From contig NC_081336.1 in assembly GCF_022539665.2 (NCBI RefSeq), positions 6,492,278 through 6,556,277 of the forward strand: DNA of 64,000 bases, given 5' to 3'. Source of the DNA: Daphnia carinata (Eukaryota; Arthropoda; Branchiopoda; Diplostraca; Daphniidae). The position numbers and the translations under genes were made by a program. A model generated the notes under the pieces. The model saw only the letters and a program-made list of their open reading frames with translations. It was not told where the DNA came from and searched no databases. This document shows positions 23,269 to 37,637 of the stretch, piece by piece; position 1 is the stretch's first letter, and each line of letters begins with the position of its first letter.

Positions 23269-24454
23269 TTTCGACACGACTGGGGGTCGTAGACCGAATT
23301 AAACATTGGGGGCAGTCAGTGAAAGAAGGACAAACTGTCAGTGGATGATGGACACAAGTCCATATAGACTGCAATCTTAATAAGTGGCATTGAGTCTCGA
23401 GCGATTCCGACGTTGATGAGGGACAAAAAATAAAATGGGGATATAATTTTTTTTTTTTTTTTAAAGGAGAAAAATTCGGAAGTCGGACGGGAAGTAGTGA
23501 AGAAAGAGGATTGAAAAATGAAAATACTTTTATAAAAAAAAAAAAAAAAAAGACAGTAAAGGTCCGTCGCCAGTCTGCGGTGGCGAGCAATTCCATTGAT
23601 TGTTTTAAGAAGTTGAGCTGTTGGCCCGTTTTCTTTTTCTTTTCTTTTTTTTTTTTTGGCTGTAGCCCATCAATAAAGAGACAGGGACAATGGGCGTTAT
23701 AGTATGTACGTGGTTAGTTTCTTCTTTTTTTTTTTTTCTTGGTGCAAAAAAGAAAAAAAGAAAGACACTCGACGGGGGATTTAAAACCAATGCGCGCATA
23801 GAACCTGCTCTTAGCTGTCTAGTATATGTGCATGCGTGTACGTTGAGGCTGCTGGATCGACGCGACGGCCAGACTTGAAGGCTATTCCGGAGGAAGAAGA
23901 AGAAGGAGGGGGGGGGGGACGACGAGCGATATATATATGTGTGTTGTTCTGCTTCTTTTTTTCTTTTTCCCAGCAGCACTCCCTCTTGTCTTATGGGCCA
24001 ATAGCTTAAGCCAAAATAGCGATGCTATCAAACCTCTCTTTCTCCATCTCTCTTTTTTTTTTTTTTACTTCTTTTTTTTTTTTTTTTGTTTCTTTTTATT
24101 TCATTCCATTTGATTCTTCTTTTTTTTTATTTTCTCCTTTCATTTCTTTTTCCCCCTTTTTTTTGTAGTGTGTGTGTGTGTGTTTCCCGATGTATAATAA
24201 TATACTTTCGAATAAAAACAAAACAAAAAAAAAAACAAACTAAGAATGCTTATAAATGAAAATTTTCGCTGGATGGCTATGTACGTAATGCAGACTATAA
24301 CGTGGAACATCTATTTTTCTTTTGGGGGCCAAACGTCGTTCGTGGGATTGTGTGGCGCATTGCGAAAGTCCAGCGACGCGAGACGTCGGCTTTCTCTCGC
24401 CATGCGTAATAATACCGAACAATATACCGACTGGATGATGATGATGTGTCTATA

Positions 24455-24456
<2 letters not shown>

Positions 24457-24532
<76 letters not shown>
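24457..24532. repeat. long (CT)n microsatellite
   Basis: About 76 bases of uninterrupted CT, the longest dinucleotide tract in the window. It is purely repetitive on both strands. The open frames over it (Ser-Leu or Arg-Glu repeats) are artefacts. Confidence 0.97.
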
Positions 24533-24534
<2 letters not shown>

Positions 24535-26469
24535 ACACAGCGACTGTATATGTACACGGACGGAAACCGGATGCGCTCCGTTGCGCATAGCGCGTTCTTC
24601 TCCGTTTGTCTTATTTATTATTTTTTTTCAATCCTTCCTTACGTCCTTCCTGTCGGTCCCGCACGAAATGTTGCGCCTTAGAAAATACAAATATGCGCTG
24701 GTAGAAGAAGGCTGCATTTTTTATTTCAATAGCTTTGTGAATACTCTTATTTCCCCCTTTTTTTTTTTTAACCACTGTCGATTGGCTTTTGTTTTCTGTT
24801 TTTCAAACATTACATTGGACTATGTGTTTCCCGATATGACGATCAAAACCTCAGTCAAATGATTTGCCGGTTGTCAAAGTTATATGTCTATTACATCAGT
24901 CTCGCTTCGTGATCCATCTTCGAATCATTTTACGTTCAACATATGGAACTGTGAAAGAGACGCGCATTTTTTTTTTTTTTTCGTTGAACTTCCGTATTTA
25001 TACGTAACACATTCCAGAGATAATGATTTGTTATTACAAAAAAAAAAAACGGCAAGATGGCAGATGCTGCGACCGCTATAGATAGAATTTTGTCCTTCTT
25101 TAGGCCTTCGGAAATAAAGAAAAAAAAAATACTTCAATTCCAATAGAAAAATGAAATGATAACAGAGTGTCGTGTAGACTCTCTTTATAGGCCTGCAAAT
25201 AGCAGCCAATAGGGAAGCGCTTAGCCAAAAAAAAAAAAAAAAGAAAAAAAAACGGAAGATGGTACATCAGATTTGTGATAAATATGCAGCCGTTCGTTGG
25301 TGTGTGTGTGCATTAAATAGAAAAAAAAAAAGTACATGAAGCGGGCGCGCGACCAGTTGGATGGCAATCAGATTGTGGTGTCTTTTTACCGTATGAGGTC
25401 TCTTTTCATTGTATCACACTAAGATCCCTTCTGTTGCCACCCATACAATGACGAATACATTCGAAATTCTCTTATCGAAAAAAAAAAGAAAAAGGACTTA
25501 CACGGAAAATAGCAGAGCCTATCGCATCGCGACAGATGGACGGCCTATATATATATTTATTTCTTCTTATCCGTTTTTTTTTTTTTTTCTATTTTCAATT
25601 TAGTGCTGCTGGTGCTGCTGTGTTGTCACTCTATTATGTTCGAATTTTTTTTTTTTCTCTCTCTCTCGCCCTCTAGGCTGATGGAAGAATAAAGAAAACA
25701 TACGCCTTTTGAATATGATCAAATGTACGAAGCAGAAGAGAGAAAAAGAAAAAAAAAAAATGAAGTAAAGATACAGACTTGTATATAGTGCATAGGATTG
25801 TGGGAGACCATATGTGTGAATGTATCAGGATTGGAGATCTCTGATACATAGATGAACTACTGGCCTTTGCTCTTCTTTTGGATCGTCGCACTCTTCCCAT
25901 CTACCTCGATCAGCTCCAGTCTCACCGTTCCATCTCTCTCGGTCTCTCGCTCTCTCTCGCTTTCTGACGGTGGAAAAAAAAAGAAGAAGAAGATAGAAAT
26001 AAGAAAGGAACTCGACAATGGGAGAAACTTGGAGGGGGTTTCAAAAAAAAAAAGAGATGCGATCGAACGGCGATTACACTCGACAATGACACGCACACAT
26101 GTGTATAGACTTATGGATGTGTACGCGTATATATGCACACCTTCACGAGTGTACGGTCATGTACACGCTATAGCTGCTTACATTTATGATTGTTATTCAT
26201 CGGAAACGTACAACAACAACAACAAAAAATGTAGATGAAAGCGGGCAAAAAGGGAAGGACGTCAGGGAGCAACTTTGTGGCTAAAAAAAAAAAATTTCTC
26301 TTTCTCTTTATATTGTAAAATAAATGATGTAAACACATTGTCATAGTCGATTTCAAATGTGTTTTTTTTTTTCCTTCCGCTTCCCATTGCTGCTTTCCTT
26401 TCGCCGATTTGTTTGTGTAAATCTTACCCATTTTTCATTGGATTCGGATGAACATCGCTGCAAAACGAA

Positions 26470-26530
26470 AATCCACGTGACCCCTCTGCCTTTTTTACGT
26501 GTATAAACGGGGAGCCCGTGCGCATCAACG
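26470..26530 (+). promoter_or_regulatory. candidate TATA promoter with upstream CACGTG
   Basis: An E-box CACGTG at 26474-26479 precedes TATAAAC at 26502-26508. GCGCATCAACG lies at the usual start-site distance of about 25 bases. No long ATG frame follows, so a noncoding transcript or enhancer RNA is conceivable. Confidence 0.3.
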
Positions 26531-28406
26531 AGCCGACAAACTTGCGCTTCTGCCGTTCCAGTTTGTATAAAGCATCCCTATAGGCTAGTGGGGGTATCAG
26601 CATTTTCCCAAAAGTAGCCTTATGTTACACACTAATGCGAGCTCGTTAGCCATTCTCGGATTTGTTATTACAATAGCCGAACGTATATACTTGTAAAAAG
26701 CGGCTCACTTGTTCTGCCCCCCCCCCACCCCCCCATTTTCTTGGACACCGTATGTATCAGGCCCGTGCTCGATAAGACGTCGAATAAAAGCAAGCTGGAA
26801 AGGACCAAGTCCAGCAAGCAAAAAATCCTTACGAATGTGAGATCACAGACTCGAAAGTAATGGGTTTAGATGCGCTCCGATGCTCGCTGATTTCATTCCT
26901 TCAATTATATACACGTACAGTATGCGTCTCAAATACATATACTTTGTTCCATCCATAAAAAAAAAAAAAGCAAAAGGGGGGGGGGGATTTTGTATTACAG
27001 GGCTCCAGTGGAAATCGATACGCGTTTCGGACCATCAACATTTAAAATAGCGACACACGTAAAAGTGACCGATTATTATTTAACGCTCTATATATAAGCG
27101 CATTAAGATCGCAGCGATTATCTAATTTCATTTTTGTGTAAGAGTTTTTTTTTTTTTTGTAACGGTTCCGTGCGGATTGGAAACCGGAGTTCGCAGACGT
27201 ATTGCTAAATAGGCCTTTGCAAATCAAGTGAAACGTCTATGTGAATGTAAGACGATGGCAAACAAATAGAAACGTAATATCGTTTACGTATGTGTATGTC
27301 TGCACCGCCATTCGGTTAGCGATAAGTAACCGGTTTTTTTCAATAAATGTTTTTTTTTCTAGTTGTGTTTGCTGGAACCTATGAAGAGTGTAATCATTGT
27401 ATTCAGTCGAGTTGACACGGCAAACAAATTGTTGAACACACAGAGAATTTCCGCGCAATGAATGGGAGACGGGGAAAAGAAAAAAAAAAAAAAAAAAAAA
27501 AAAGGCCAGAAAGTTCAGTCATTGATCGATAATCAAAACATCATAGACAGGGGTCCTTCAAACACAAACACAAAATAAACAAACCATACAAAACGAGAAA
27601 AGGCTATGGCTTTTCTTCTATTCACAAAAGTCTTCCTTGTATTTTTTTTTTTTTTTTTTTCTGGCGTCAAAATGATGGCGCCCACTGAGCACTACCCATT
27701 TTTTTCTTTTTTTGTCCAATCGGTTAGAGGTCAGAGGTCCCTATTGTTGCACTTCGAAAAAAAAAAAAAAAAAAAAAAGAATAACAATTCCACAGCACGA
27801 TAGTTTAAGAATCGAACACATAGGTTATGTGCCTTCACCTTTTTTTTTTTTTTTTTTTTTTAAGGGGGGAGGTTTTGTCGCTCTGAACGAAACAAACAAA
27901 AAACGAGAAAAGAAAATTGCTTTATAAAAGAAATAAAAAAAAAAAGTGGCCATCAAGCCACGCGCCTATTTCTATTGTCCCGATGAGCAGCTGAACAATT
28001 CAGAGCTGCTGCTATATAGGCCTATATGTATACTAATCTGCGCCAACGACCCAACAACAACACACACGCACACACACACACACAAAACGAAAATAAAATA
28101 ACCAAATAAAACGAAATAAAATAGTGGGACTTAGGAAAAAGGGTCTCCCTATTTTTTAAACACACAGGGCCTATACCGCCCACTGAGCTGGGTACCACCC
28201 CCAAATTTTTTTTTTGTATAACAAGCAGAGGAATGAGAGGAGAGGGGGGGCTGCTTCTCCAGTAGGCCTATACTATGGCGACACTCCTGTTTTTTCTTTA
28301 CTCCCCCACATTTTTTTTTAAGTAAAAATTTCCATAATACAGAGGCAGTCAATTTTCGCATGTTCTCCCCCCCCCCCCCCCCTTTTTTTTTCTTTTTCCT
28401 CCGCCC

Positions 28407-28438
<32 letters not shown>

Positions 28439-28671
28439 TCATTTCGTCTTATGTTTTCGCACTCTGACACCATGTTAGGGCTACCGGTTCTACTGTATAA
28501 AAAAAAAACAACTGGCAAACAAGAATGTTGCATCTATTATAAATGATGGTGTGAGCACAGAAAAATCAAATGAATTGAACAAAAGGTTTTTGGGTTTGAC
28601 TCGTGATTTTGGCGACGAGCACTGCCAATGCAAATGAGTTGAACAATGACGCAATGCACCATCACGTTCTC

Positions 28672-28703
28672 TCTCTCTCTCTGTCTCGAGAGAGAGAGAG
28701 AGA
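28672..28703. repeat. CT/AG inverted repeat centred on CTCGAG
   Basis: A CT run turns into an AG run around a CTCGAG centre (28685-28690). This gives two 16-base arms that are complementary except for one G-G pair (28683 with 28692). It can form a long hairpin or a GAGA/CTCT double site. Confidence 0.92.
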
Positions 28704-31700
28704 TGTACATACTTACCCATCGCAACTAAAATTTATATAGACAGTATCAAATAAACAGAAGGGGGGGGGGGGGACTCGGGTTTTTATTTTCCTCAAAAGC
28801 TGAATAGCAAAACTGTTTCCCCCCCCTGCACGACCGATGGCCCCACGGGTGCCACAGCCGCAGCAGCACATCCCGAAAAACGTTTGCTTTAAAAAGCCAA
28901 TCTCTGCTGCATAAATGCATGTACTTATGTGTGCACGGTATATATTGTGTCAATAACCACAAAGGATATAGACACAAAGAAGAGAGAGAGAGAGAGAGAG
29001 AGAGAGAAGGAGATACCAGTCAATCGTTTTTAAAACTCTTGCGTCTATTATACCTTTGCAAGCGGACGGTATAGTTTGCCCTCTCGTTTAGATTACAGCA
29101 TCTGCGGCTTTCTTTTTTTTTTTTTTTTTTTTTTTTCGTATAGACTTTTCAGAGGTGATGGTAAAGAGGGGAAAAAGGAGTTAAGGGAGCCATCGTCACA
29201 GCAAAAATGGCCGTGGAGACAGTCCGATGTGTGGGCAAAAGAAAAGATAACAGCTGGCAATCGGGAGTAGTTTATATGTATACAACTGTTGTGTTGTGTA
29301 TATACATTTACAGTATCAACTGGGCTGTAAATGTTTTATAAATGCGAAGGCAAAAAAAAAAAAAAAATAAATAAATAAATACTTGGGATGGTTGAGGAGA
29401 CGGCTATGACTTATTATTTGGATATGCTGCGCTGGGTCGGGACTAAGCAACTCGTTTCCCGATGGTCGGAAATGTGGATGGACTTCTTTTTTTTTTATGA
29501 CAGGTTTTATTGTTTGAATATTTTTATTATTATTTTTTTTTTTTGAAAGTCTCTAATTGCGCATCGACATGGACTTGTGCGATGATAAACGCTGTTTAAC
29601 ATACTGGACAATAATTCGTGACAACGTTTATATAAGAAAAAAAGAAATGCTTATGATTGTTTAATGCCTTATATAATTACACGTCTAAAGTATAAAGCCG
29701 TTACTCAGTTCGTGGGTCTATCGTCACTTGACAAATTACATCATACAAGACGGGTGTGAAAAACAAAAATTGAAAGCTGTTCTTTTTTTTTTTATTTTAT
29801 TTGATGTAATAATAATTTTTGGTTGACATTATTTTTTGTTTTGTTCGCCCTATCGCTATTATATTTGCCCTATTCTCGTTGTGTGTATACGCGTAGGCTT
29901 TACAACTATACCCAAACGCCGTTGTGGGTTTGATATAAATATCACCACCGTGCATTCTCTCCCTTTTCAGCGAAGGGGGTTTCGCCATTCACCTATTGGT
30001 TTTCGTGTCTGCCCGTCTCTGCGTTATATAGGCCCATAACTTTTAAGCTTTTGCCCATTTACGTTGCGTACATAACAAACAGCAAACAAACATCCCCTCG
30101 TTTCCTATATAGACGGATTTTTTGTTGTTGTTGTAGCGCACGTCTATTGTCCCGCAACCAGGAGGGAAAAAAAAGAGCAACATAACACACACACACACAC
30201 ACACACACAAAAAAAAAAACTCCACACAGCATTTTTTTTTTTTTTTTCGGGGGGTATTTTATTTAAAATTTTACTGCCGCCTTTTTTTTTTTTTTTTTTT
30301 TAACCTATAAGTTTTTATAAAAATATGTTCGGTTATGGAGGACTGAAAAGAGAGAGATCATGTTCGAAAATGTCTTGGGCTATTACGTCGCCTGTCTTGG
30401 AAAATCGTTGAAAAAAAGAGATTAAGAATGCATGGAACAATAAACAAAAATAAAGAAAAAAAAAAAAAAACTTCGTCAAGTCTATTTTTTTTTTTTTTTT
30501 TTTTTGTCTGTGATGTTTTGGTTTTTAAAATTTTTTTTTCGAATTACAATTTTATTTCGTTTGGAAATCTCGTTTTTTTATAATTGGAGGAGGCGAGTCG
30601 AAACCGGCCCATGCGGGCGGCGGAAAAATAAAAGGGGTCAGGAGGAAAAGAGTTTAAAAAAAATAATAATAATTAAAGAAAAGGATAACATTTCAATCTT
30701 ACGACGCGCGTCGCAATTTCTCCAGCGCATTGGACCGGTCATCGTCACGAACGCAAATGTGAGCATCTAAAGAATTGAGACAAAAAGACAATGAAGACAA
30801 TGAAGCAATAAAAAATGGTGAGAATAGTTCAAGAAAAAAGAGGAGAGAGCGAGAGAAAGGCAACAGAAGAAAAACAAAAAAAAAACAAAAACCAAAAGAA
30901 GACGGTTTGATTTCATAGAAGAAGAATTAGAAAGGGAAAAAAAAAAAAAATTTTAAAGTCAGAGAGAACCTTCCTGGAATGATGTACGGCAGGTGATCCA
31001 TTTCGTCTGCGTGCTTGCGACACTGCGACACCGTTCCAAATGAACTGTCTCGCCAAATTTTTCTTTTTTTTTTTTTTTTTTTTTTACTGAGTTCTCTCTT
31101 CTTCTTCTTTTTTACCTATTTTCTTTTCTTTTTTTTTTTTTTATTCATTTTGTGCGTGTGTATGTGCGAGAGGGGGGGGAGGACAAGGGAATGTGTGGGA
31201 AACTGGAGAAAAAAAAAAAAAAAAAAAAAGAAGAAAAACCTGTCCGGTCAGCAATGCGACGAAGGGTCCAGACTGTCTGTGACTTTGTATGTACGAGAGA
31301 AAAAAAAAAAAAAAAAAATAAATAAAATAAAAAAGAACATTTTAAAGGCAAAAATAAAAAAAATAAAATAAATAAATATAGGTATAGGAAAACAGAGAGA
31401 GAGAGAGAAGAAAAAGCTATAACATCAAGGTATCCAATCAGCGCGTGGAGAGAGAGCCTTATCCGCATTTCACACACAATATTTTTGTGTGTGTATATAT
31501 ATAAAGCGAAACGGCGCTTTTTGCGGAAAAAGGGAGGAAAAGAAAACAGTTCTCAAGCAATAGAGTGACCTTTCCCTCTGGTAATAGACAGCCAAAGACA
31601 GGTATGTCAAGTGGTGGCGAATTGTCCCTTTTTTTTTTTTTTTTTTTCCTTGTAATATATGGCACATCATTGGCAAGTTGCCCCGTTATGACGTTGTCTT

Positions 31701-33844
31701 TCAACTCGACATTCCATTTTTTTTTTTTTGTGACAGAAAAAAAAAAAAGAAAACAAAAAGGTCCGAGCGTTTTTGATAATAAACTCGTCCACTTGTATTG
31801 TCTTTTCAATTGGGAAGTATGACATTGCGTAACAGCTTTTATCGCAACGGAATGTGTGTATCTGTGTGTGTGTGTGTGTGTGTGAACATCTGGTTGAAAG
31901 CTTATCATCATTTCCCCAGATTGAATCCGAAGTGGCGAGAACGAGCACGGACTGCTCCGCCATACGATGATAAAACTAATTCAAAAAAAAAAAAAAATTG
32001 ATTAAAGGCTTGTGTGCATAAGCTCGTTGCAATTGGAGACGCACGCACGCACTTTAATTACATATAAAGAAGCGCTTTCAAAACAAAAAAGGCACAACAG
32101 AGTAGGACATCCCTATAAAAATAAATCTCTTTTTTTTTTTTTTTTTTTGTCTTGTCAGGAATAGACGGCCGTTGTAGAGAAGAGACACGTAGATTTGAAA
32201 AAAGAAAACAAACAACGTGTGCGCTAATATACGGACGAAATGAGGAACACTGGCGAGCTGAAGGCAGAGCGAAAAAAGGTGAAATAAAAGAAGAAAAAAA
32301 CAAAACAAAACAAAACAAAAACCGGTCTCGAAGTCCAAAGTGACAAGCGATATAAATACCGGGAGAGAGAGAGAGAAAGAGGAAAAAAAAAAAAATGTTA
32401 AAATAATAAAAAGAAAAAACTTATGAAACACAAGAAGAAGCTCACCATCGGCGACGACCTTACGTTAATGTTAGGAAAAAGAAAAAAAAAAAAAAGAAGA
32501 CCCTTCTCTTTCGGAAAACGAACATATATATATATATATATATACGGATGTATGTGTATAAATAGGGGGGGGGGGGGGGGGTGACATTTTCCCTTCTTCT
32601 TCGGGCTTCTTTTTTTTTTTTTTTATTATTTTTTTGGAGCTTCTGACTGGTCATTTATTTCTTCGACCAAACAACCTCCGTCGCTGCTGCGCAACAGCCC
32701 CCCAAAGTTTTTTTTCTCCCTTTTTTCCCTCGTCGTCCCCTGAATTTATTTTTAATGGTCGGAAAACTGAATTCAAACACACACACACACACACACACAC
32801 AGCCCTACGTGGAAGGCAAAAAAAAAACAAAAAAAACACATGAGACGTGTATAGATATATTACCGTGTATTATATAAGAATGGGACTTTTTTAAAGGAAG
32901 AGCTTTTCGAAAAAAAAGAAAACAACAAACAACAACCAAATAGAAATATTAAATAAATAAAAAAAAATACACATTTTCAATGCTTTAGTGTTTTGTTTTT
33001 TTTTTTTTGTTTTTTTTTGTTTGTTTAAAAAAAAAAAATGGGCGGCATCGAGCGGCGTGCCGCCCGGAGAGGAAAGAACAAGGGAGGGGGGGGGGGAACC
33101 GGTGACATAAATTTGTGAGCTTTGTGTATACGTGAGAGAATAGGAAATGGAGAGGAGGGGGAGGAGAAGAGACTTGTTAATTTATTTCGATTCGATTTGT
33201 TTAAAATGTCGCAAGATCTACGATAGGAAAAGTTTCAAAAAAATAAATTTCTTTTGATCATTTCCACAAGCCAAACTCCGCCCTCAAATAGTTCCCGATA
33301 AATTTTCAAACCGGATTGAGTCGCGCGCGGCACAAGCACGTGTCAGCCTCCATTTTTTTTTTTTTTTTATTATTTCTTGTCAAATCAAATATGGTTTCTA
33401 CTATTTAAAAAATAAAAAACACGAAGAAGAATAGGAAAAAAAAAAAAAAAGAGCGAAAAAGTCCCCTCGTTTTTCAAATGCAACCCCCTCTCCATTTGAT
33501 TTCCGATGCATTTATATTCCGTTTCTGACTGTGCTAGTGTGTGTGTGTGTTGTGCGGGTTGCCGACACAATGGCTCGATAACGAGCCGTCGCGGTTCCAT
33601 ATTCGACTCTTATACGACTGTCATAGAGAGAGAGAGAGAGACTTGTGACTCGGAAAGCAACAACGTGAGTATAACAATAACAACAGCTATAGAAAAAGAA
33701 AAAGAAAAAAATAAATAAATAAATAAACGTTTTTAAAAAAAAAATAAATCGAGTTTGATCCGAATCGCTGACTGATGCGTGTGAACCGAGGCGGCATGTC
33801 GTCCGTACACACACCGCCGATATGTATCCCGCGATGTCTGATGC

Positions 33845-33846
<2 letters not shown>

Positions 33847-33880
<34 letters not shown>
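33847..33880. repeat. (TA)n microsatellite
   Basis: An alternating TA run of about 34 bases, self-complementary, directly visible. Confidence 0.93.
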
Positions 33881-33884
<4 letters not shown>

Positions 33885-36800
33885 AGAAAGGAAAAAAAAG
33901 AGAGAGAGAGATAACGACAGAACGTACCGACCCAAAACTTATACACACACACACACACACACAATCAGGTGATGGTAATCTTTGGGAAATTTTCCTTGAC
34001 GGGGAATAAATAGATTAGAGAGAAGTGTTCTCCCAAATCGGTAAGAGAAATGATGCATTTCATTCCGGAACTGTGTATTATAGGCCCTTTAAAAGAAATG
34101 TGTATACTAAACATAGGTCTGTATATCACGTATAGATAGATAGGCCTTGATTAACATTTCGATTTTTTAGAAAAGACTCTTGCCTTTGAATTAGAACGCT
34201 AATTTACGGTAGGCCTAATCTATCATGGAAGTTTTGAATACGTGGGCTATTGTTGAATATAAAATTCGTAGGGAATTGCGTGTTTTGGAAAAGACAAGCG
34301 CATATTCATAGGAAACGGACACATTGATAACATCGGTATAGCACGTTCGGTATGAGTGAAACAGTTAAGTTTCTAGGCCGATCTTTAGCAAATCGTAGCA
34401 CTCTATGTAGCCTGAAAAGGCTTTCACGAGGCAAACGGACATCATTAATTGTAACTTTTCTTTTTCTGCATGTTAATCTTGACACCTTTCGTGTAAATGC
34501 GTCCTTTCGTTTGAGTGTTTTTTTTTTTGGCCGACGAGAGGAAGTTTTGCCTCCATGAGACCAAACGCTTCGGCCAAAAGAAACCCAAAAAAAACAAAAC
34601 AATTTGAACATTTTTACCTACTTCGGTTAGCCGATGGACGTAGAGTAAAGAGACGGACGGCAGACGGGAATCATCAATCTGTGCGGACGTGGCCGTTACG
34701 AAATAAGTGGCAGGTTTTTTGGTTATGTTTTTTTGTTTTGGTTCTTTGGTTATCGTGTTTTCTCCGTTTGCTGCCAACACGCGGATAGCCGATAAGTCCC
34801 ACCAGGTTTCACGTCGTTCCACCAGTACCGGCTCTTATATATATACAAAGAGCTAATGAATAAAAACCACTAAACCAGCAACTGCGTCCAGCATCTCATT
34901 TGTGTCAACAAGCCCAGCTCCGCATTGTTGGCTACACACACACACACAAAAACAAAACGAACAGAAAACAACAAAGGATCGTGTGCAATCTACGGAGCCA
35001 ATCGTTTTCGAATCTGAATTATTTGACCAGTTGTTCGATTGTGTACAGTGAACAAAATCAAATGCAATAAAAAAAAAAAAAAAAAAAAAAAAGACAGAAA
35101 CAACAGAAAATAAAAAGGAACATGGCGAATGGATTAGTTCAGCTTGTGTTGACAAGAATGTCTGCCAAAAGAAACGCAATACGCACACAATGACGGCTAT
35201 ACAGTTAACTAGCTTAATGTTTTATGCAAAAATGTAAATGAAGGTATAACAACGTCTGAATGTGTGTAAATATTTAAACAAAAAAAAAATAATAATAAGG
35301 TTCGTTGTTTTGCGTGGCCGTTAATGTCGTGTTAAAGCGACGAAAAATTCTTGCGTGATGCCAACGTTTCAGCTCTCGTAATGAAAAGTAGTGGCCACAC
35401 CCACGAGAGGAAGTGTTGATGTGCGGCAACGATGTAGGCGTAGACGCTGCCATACGTGTCGGAACCATCCATCTAGTTAGTAAAGCGTGAAAATATGTAA
35501 GAAAAAAAAAACATTCAAAACAAAAAAAAAACGATCGTCGAACGAGATAAATTCCGTATACTCATTACGCAATAGCAATAAACGCGCGTTGATACGTGTA
35601 TACGACCAACCATCGTCGTATAAGCAAGTCGAAGACGAGGATGTATTCTAATATTCACGTTAAGGGTGGGATTTATCCGGTAGCAACGCATCTATAAGTA
35701 AAAAGAACAATGAACCCCCCCCCCCTCCCTCCTCTTTCTCTCTTTCTCTTTCACGGCTCTTCGCCTTGTTATTATATGGTAAAGTTTTTGTTCTTTTTTT
35801 TTTTTTTTTTTTGACTGTTCTATATACACACGATGGGGAGTAGAAACAATGTGTATTTAAGTCGACTCCGCCATGGGATATATATATGAACTATGAAAGT
35901 CATCCAACTCGCAAGATAACAAACAGCGGTACGTACCGTCTAATGTGTATATTTCTCGCCATTTTTTTTTTCCTCTGTGATTTCTTTGTATATAAATACA
36001 GTAGGACACAGGGAAAGAGAATGTTGGCAATAAAAATGCGTGTACATAAAACGTATACGTACAGTATATATATATATATATATATAGACTTAATTATTTA
36101 TTCCATACGGTTGGACGGGGGAGTTATATGTCGGGATAGCGTAGCCAAGTGGAATCAGATTAGAATCTTATGTGGCTTCTTTTCTTCTTTAGCTGTTTTG
36201 GGGGAAGGGGGTTCTCTTTTATTTCGGCATCTCGTGAAATTGAGTGAGCTGACTCACACAGGAAAAGAGGGAAAAGAAGAAGAAAAAGAAAAAAGGACAA
36301 AAAAACGGCCATTTTGGGAATATGCGATGCACATGCGTGAGTTCCTGACGTTCGTATTATCATAGGGTTGCCTGAGCCGGGGCCTCTATCCAATCCCGCG
36401 TCTAGGATCGATAAAGGCCCCGACCGCTTATTGCTGCGCCGTGTCTCTTCATCTTTGACGATGTTTGCGCAGAACAGCAGCTCGATAACATAAAAAACAA
36501 AACAAAACAAAACAAAATCCTAAAAGAAGAAAACAAAAATTGAAATCATCAAACGATGTTTGACCTCTTGAGCTATAGCGGACGAAAAATTCGAGTTTTC
36601 TTCAACTTCACACGCCCAACATCACTATAAAGCAGGCTATATAGTATAATAAGGTTATTGTCGTAATTAAATCAATAAAAATAAGGGCCCTCCTCTTGCA
36701 TCAAGTTTCCGTTCGTGATCCGAACAATAGTTCGCTATTCTCCTTCTCGTTTTCGTCGTGCTATTCAAATTAAAAATATTGATTGCGTTTTTTCTTTGTG

Positions 36801-37574
36801 TATAGACACAACAAGCACAGGCCTGTGTACACACACACACACGCGTATAATATAATGTACGAGATCGTTTTTGAATTCAAAGAAAAATTCGAGATGTCTA
36901 TACTGCGAGAAATGCCTAATGAGGGAACATCGAATTATGGGTTCCCACCAGGATCGAATGATTTTAGAGACCCCGCTCCCAGAGAAGACGCGGGTTCGAT
37001 AAAAACAAAACAAAACAAAACAAAAGGGTTTCCAACATCATAACGTAAATTTTACATGTTTCAATGAATAACGCAGAGTTGAACTTGAACGCTGATGTTG
37101 TATCGATCGGCTATCAAGTGAGGTGCGATCAAGAGCGTACAAAAGACTTTCGCTCTTCTTTTATATACGCCATCGTGTTGTACAGACTTCAAAAAGCAGT
37201 GCACAACAGCAGCCCTCGACTCTTGAACCCGTTCGAAAATGTTGGTAAACCTGCCTCTCTCTTTTTAGACTTTGATGTCAGAATTCACACACAGACAGAC
37301 AGACACACACACACAGACACAAAAGGCATCTGACATCTATACAGGCAACAATACTTGGAACGACGTGATGATGAGCAAAGCGCGGGTCGCATACATACAC
37401 AGCGTGGGAGGGGGGGGAGGGTGTTGTACATAAACACTATAAGAGCGCGGGGGTGTTAGAAAAGCGCATGATATTCACGCGTTCGGTCGCACAGACTATA
37501 TCGTTTCTCGTCGGTCGGGCAAAGTGGCAGCCATTCTTTGCAACGAAATGGCTGCGAAGCTTTTGGTCGCTCTT

Positions 37575-37575
<1 letters not shown>

Positions 37576-37633
<58 letters not shown>
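37576..37633. repeat. long (CT)n microsatellite
   Basis: About 58 bases of CT, the second longest dinucleotide tract in the window. Frames reading Ser-Leu through it are not genes. Confidence 0.97.

Positions 37634-37637
<4 letters not shown>

Larger units (their letters stand above)
10651..24000. other. gene-poor region upstream of the GATA gene, part 1
   Basis: I recognise no protein gene here. Long A/T homopolymers are frequent (e.g. 14956-14996, 15661-15686, 20090-20110, 23229-23267). There are TTTC repeats near 10690-10730, a (GT)n at 11572-11600, a (CT)n at 18480-18518 and TAGGCCTA octamers at 16461 and 17684. The open frames are mostly Phe/Lys-rich shadows of homopolymers. A more unique island with a TATA-like element lies at about 19.1-19.7 kb. 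Confidence 0.6.
24001..35000. other. gene-poor region upstream of the GATA gene, part 2
   Basis: No protein gene is recognised. The stretch has a 76-base (CT)n block at 24457-24532, an almost perfect CT/AG palindrome at 28672-28703, C and G homopolymers (near 28367-28382 and 32564-32581), a (TA)n at 33847-33880, CA repeats near 32776-32801 and GT repeats near 31863-31883. A TATA plus E-box island lies at 26.47-26.53 kb. TAGGCCTA occurs at 28017, 28263 and 34210. Confidence 0.6.

Noticed and set aside
24295-24588. Frames reading (Arg-Glu)n or (Ser-Leu)n
   Set aside because: Pure translation of the CT microsatellite at 24457-24532.
36130-36190. tRNA-like start (GATAGCGTAGCCAAGTGG)
   Set aside because: It resembles a tRNA A-box region, but there is no B-box, T-arm or acceptor pairing at the required distance.
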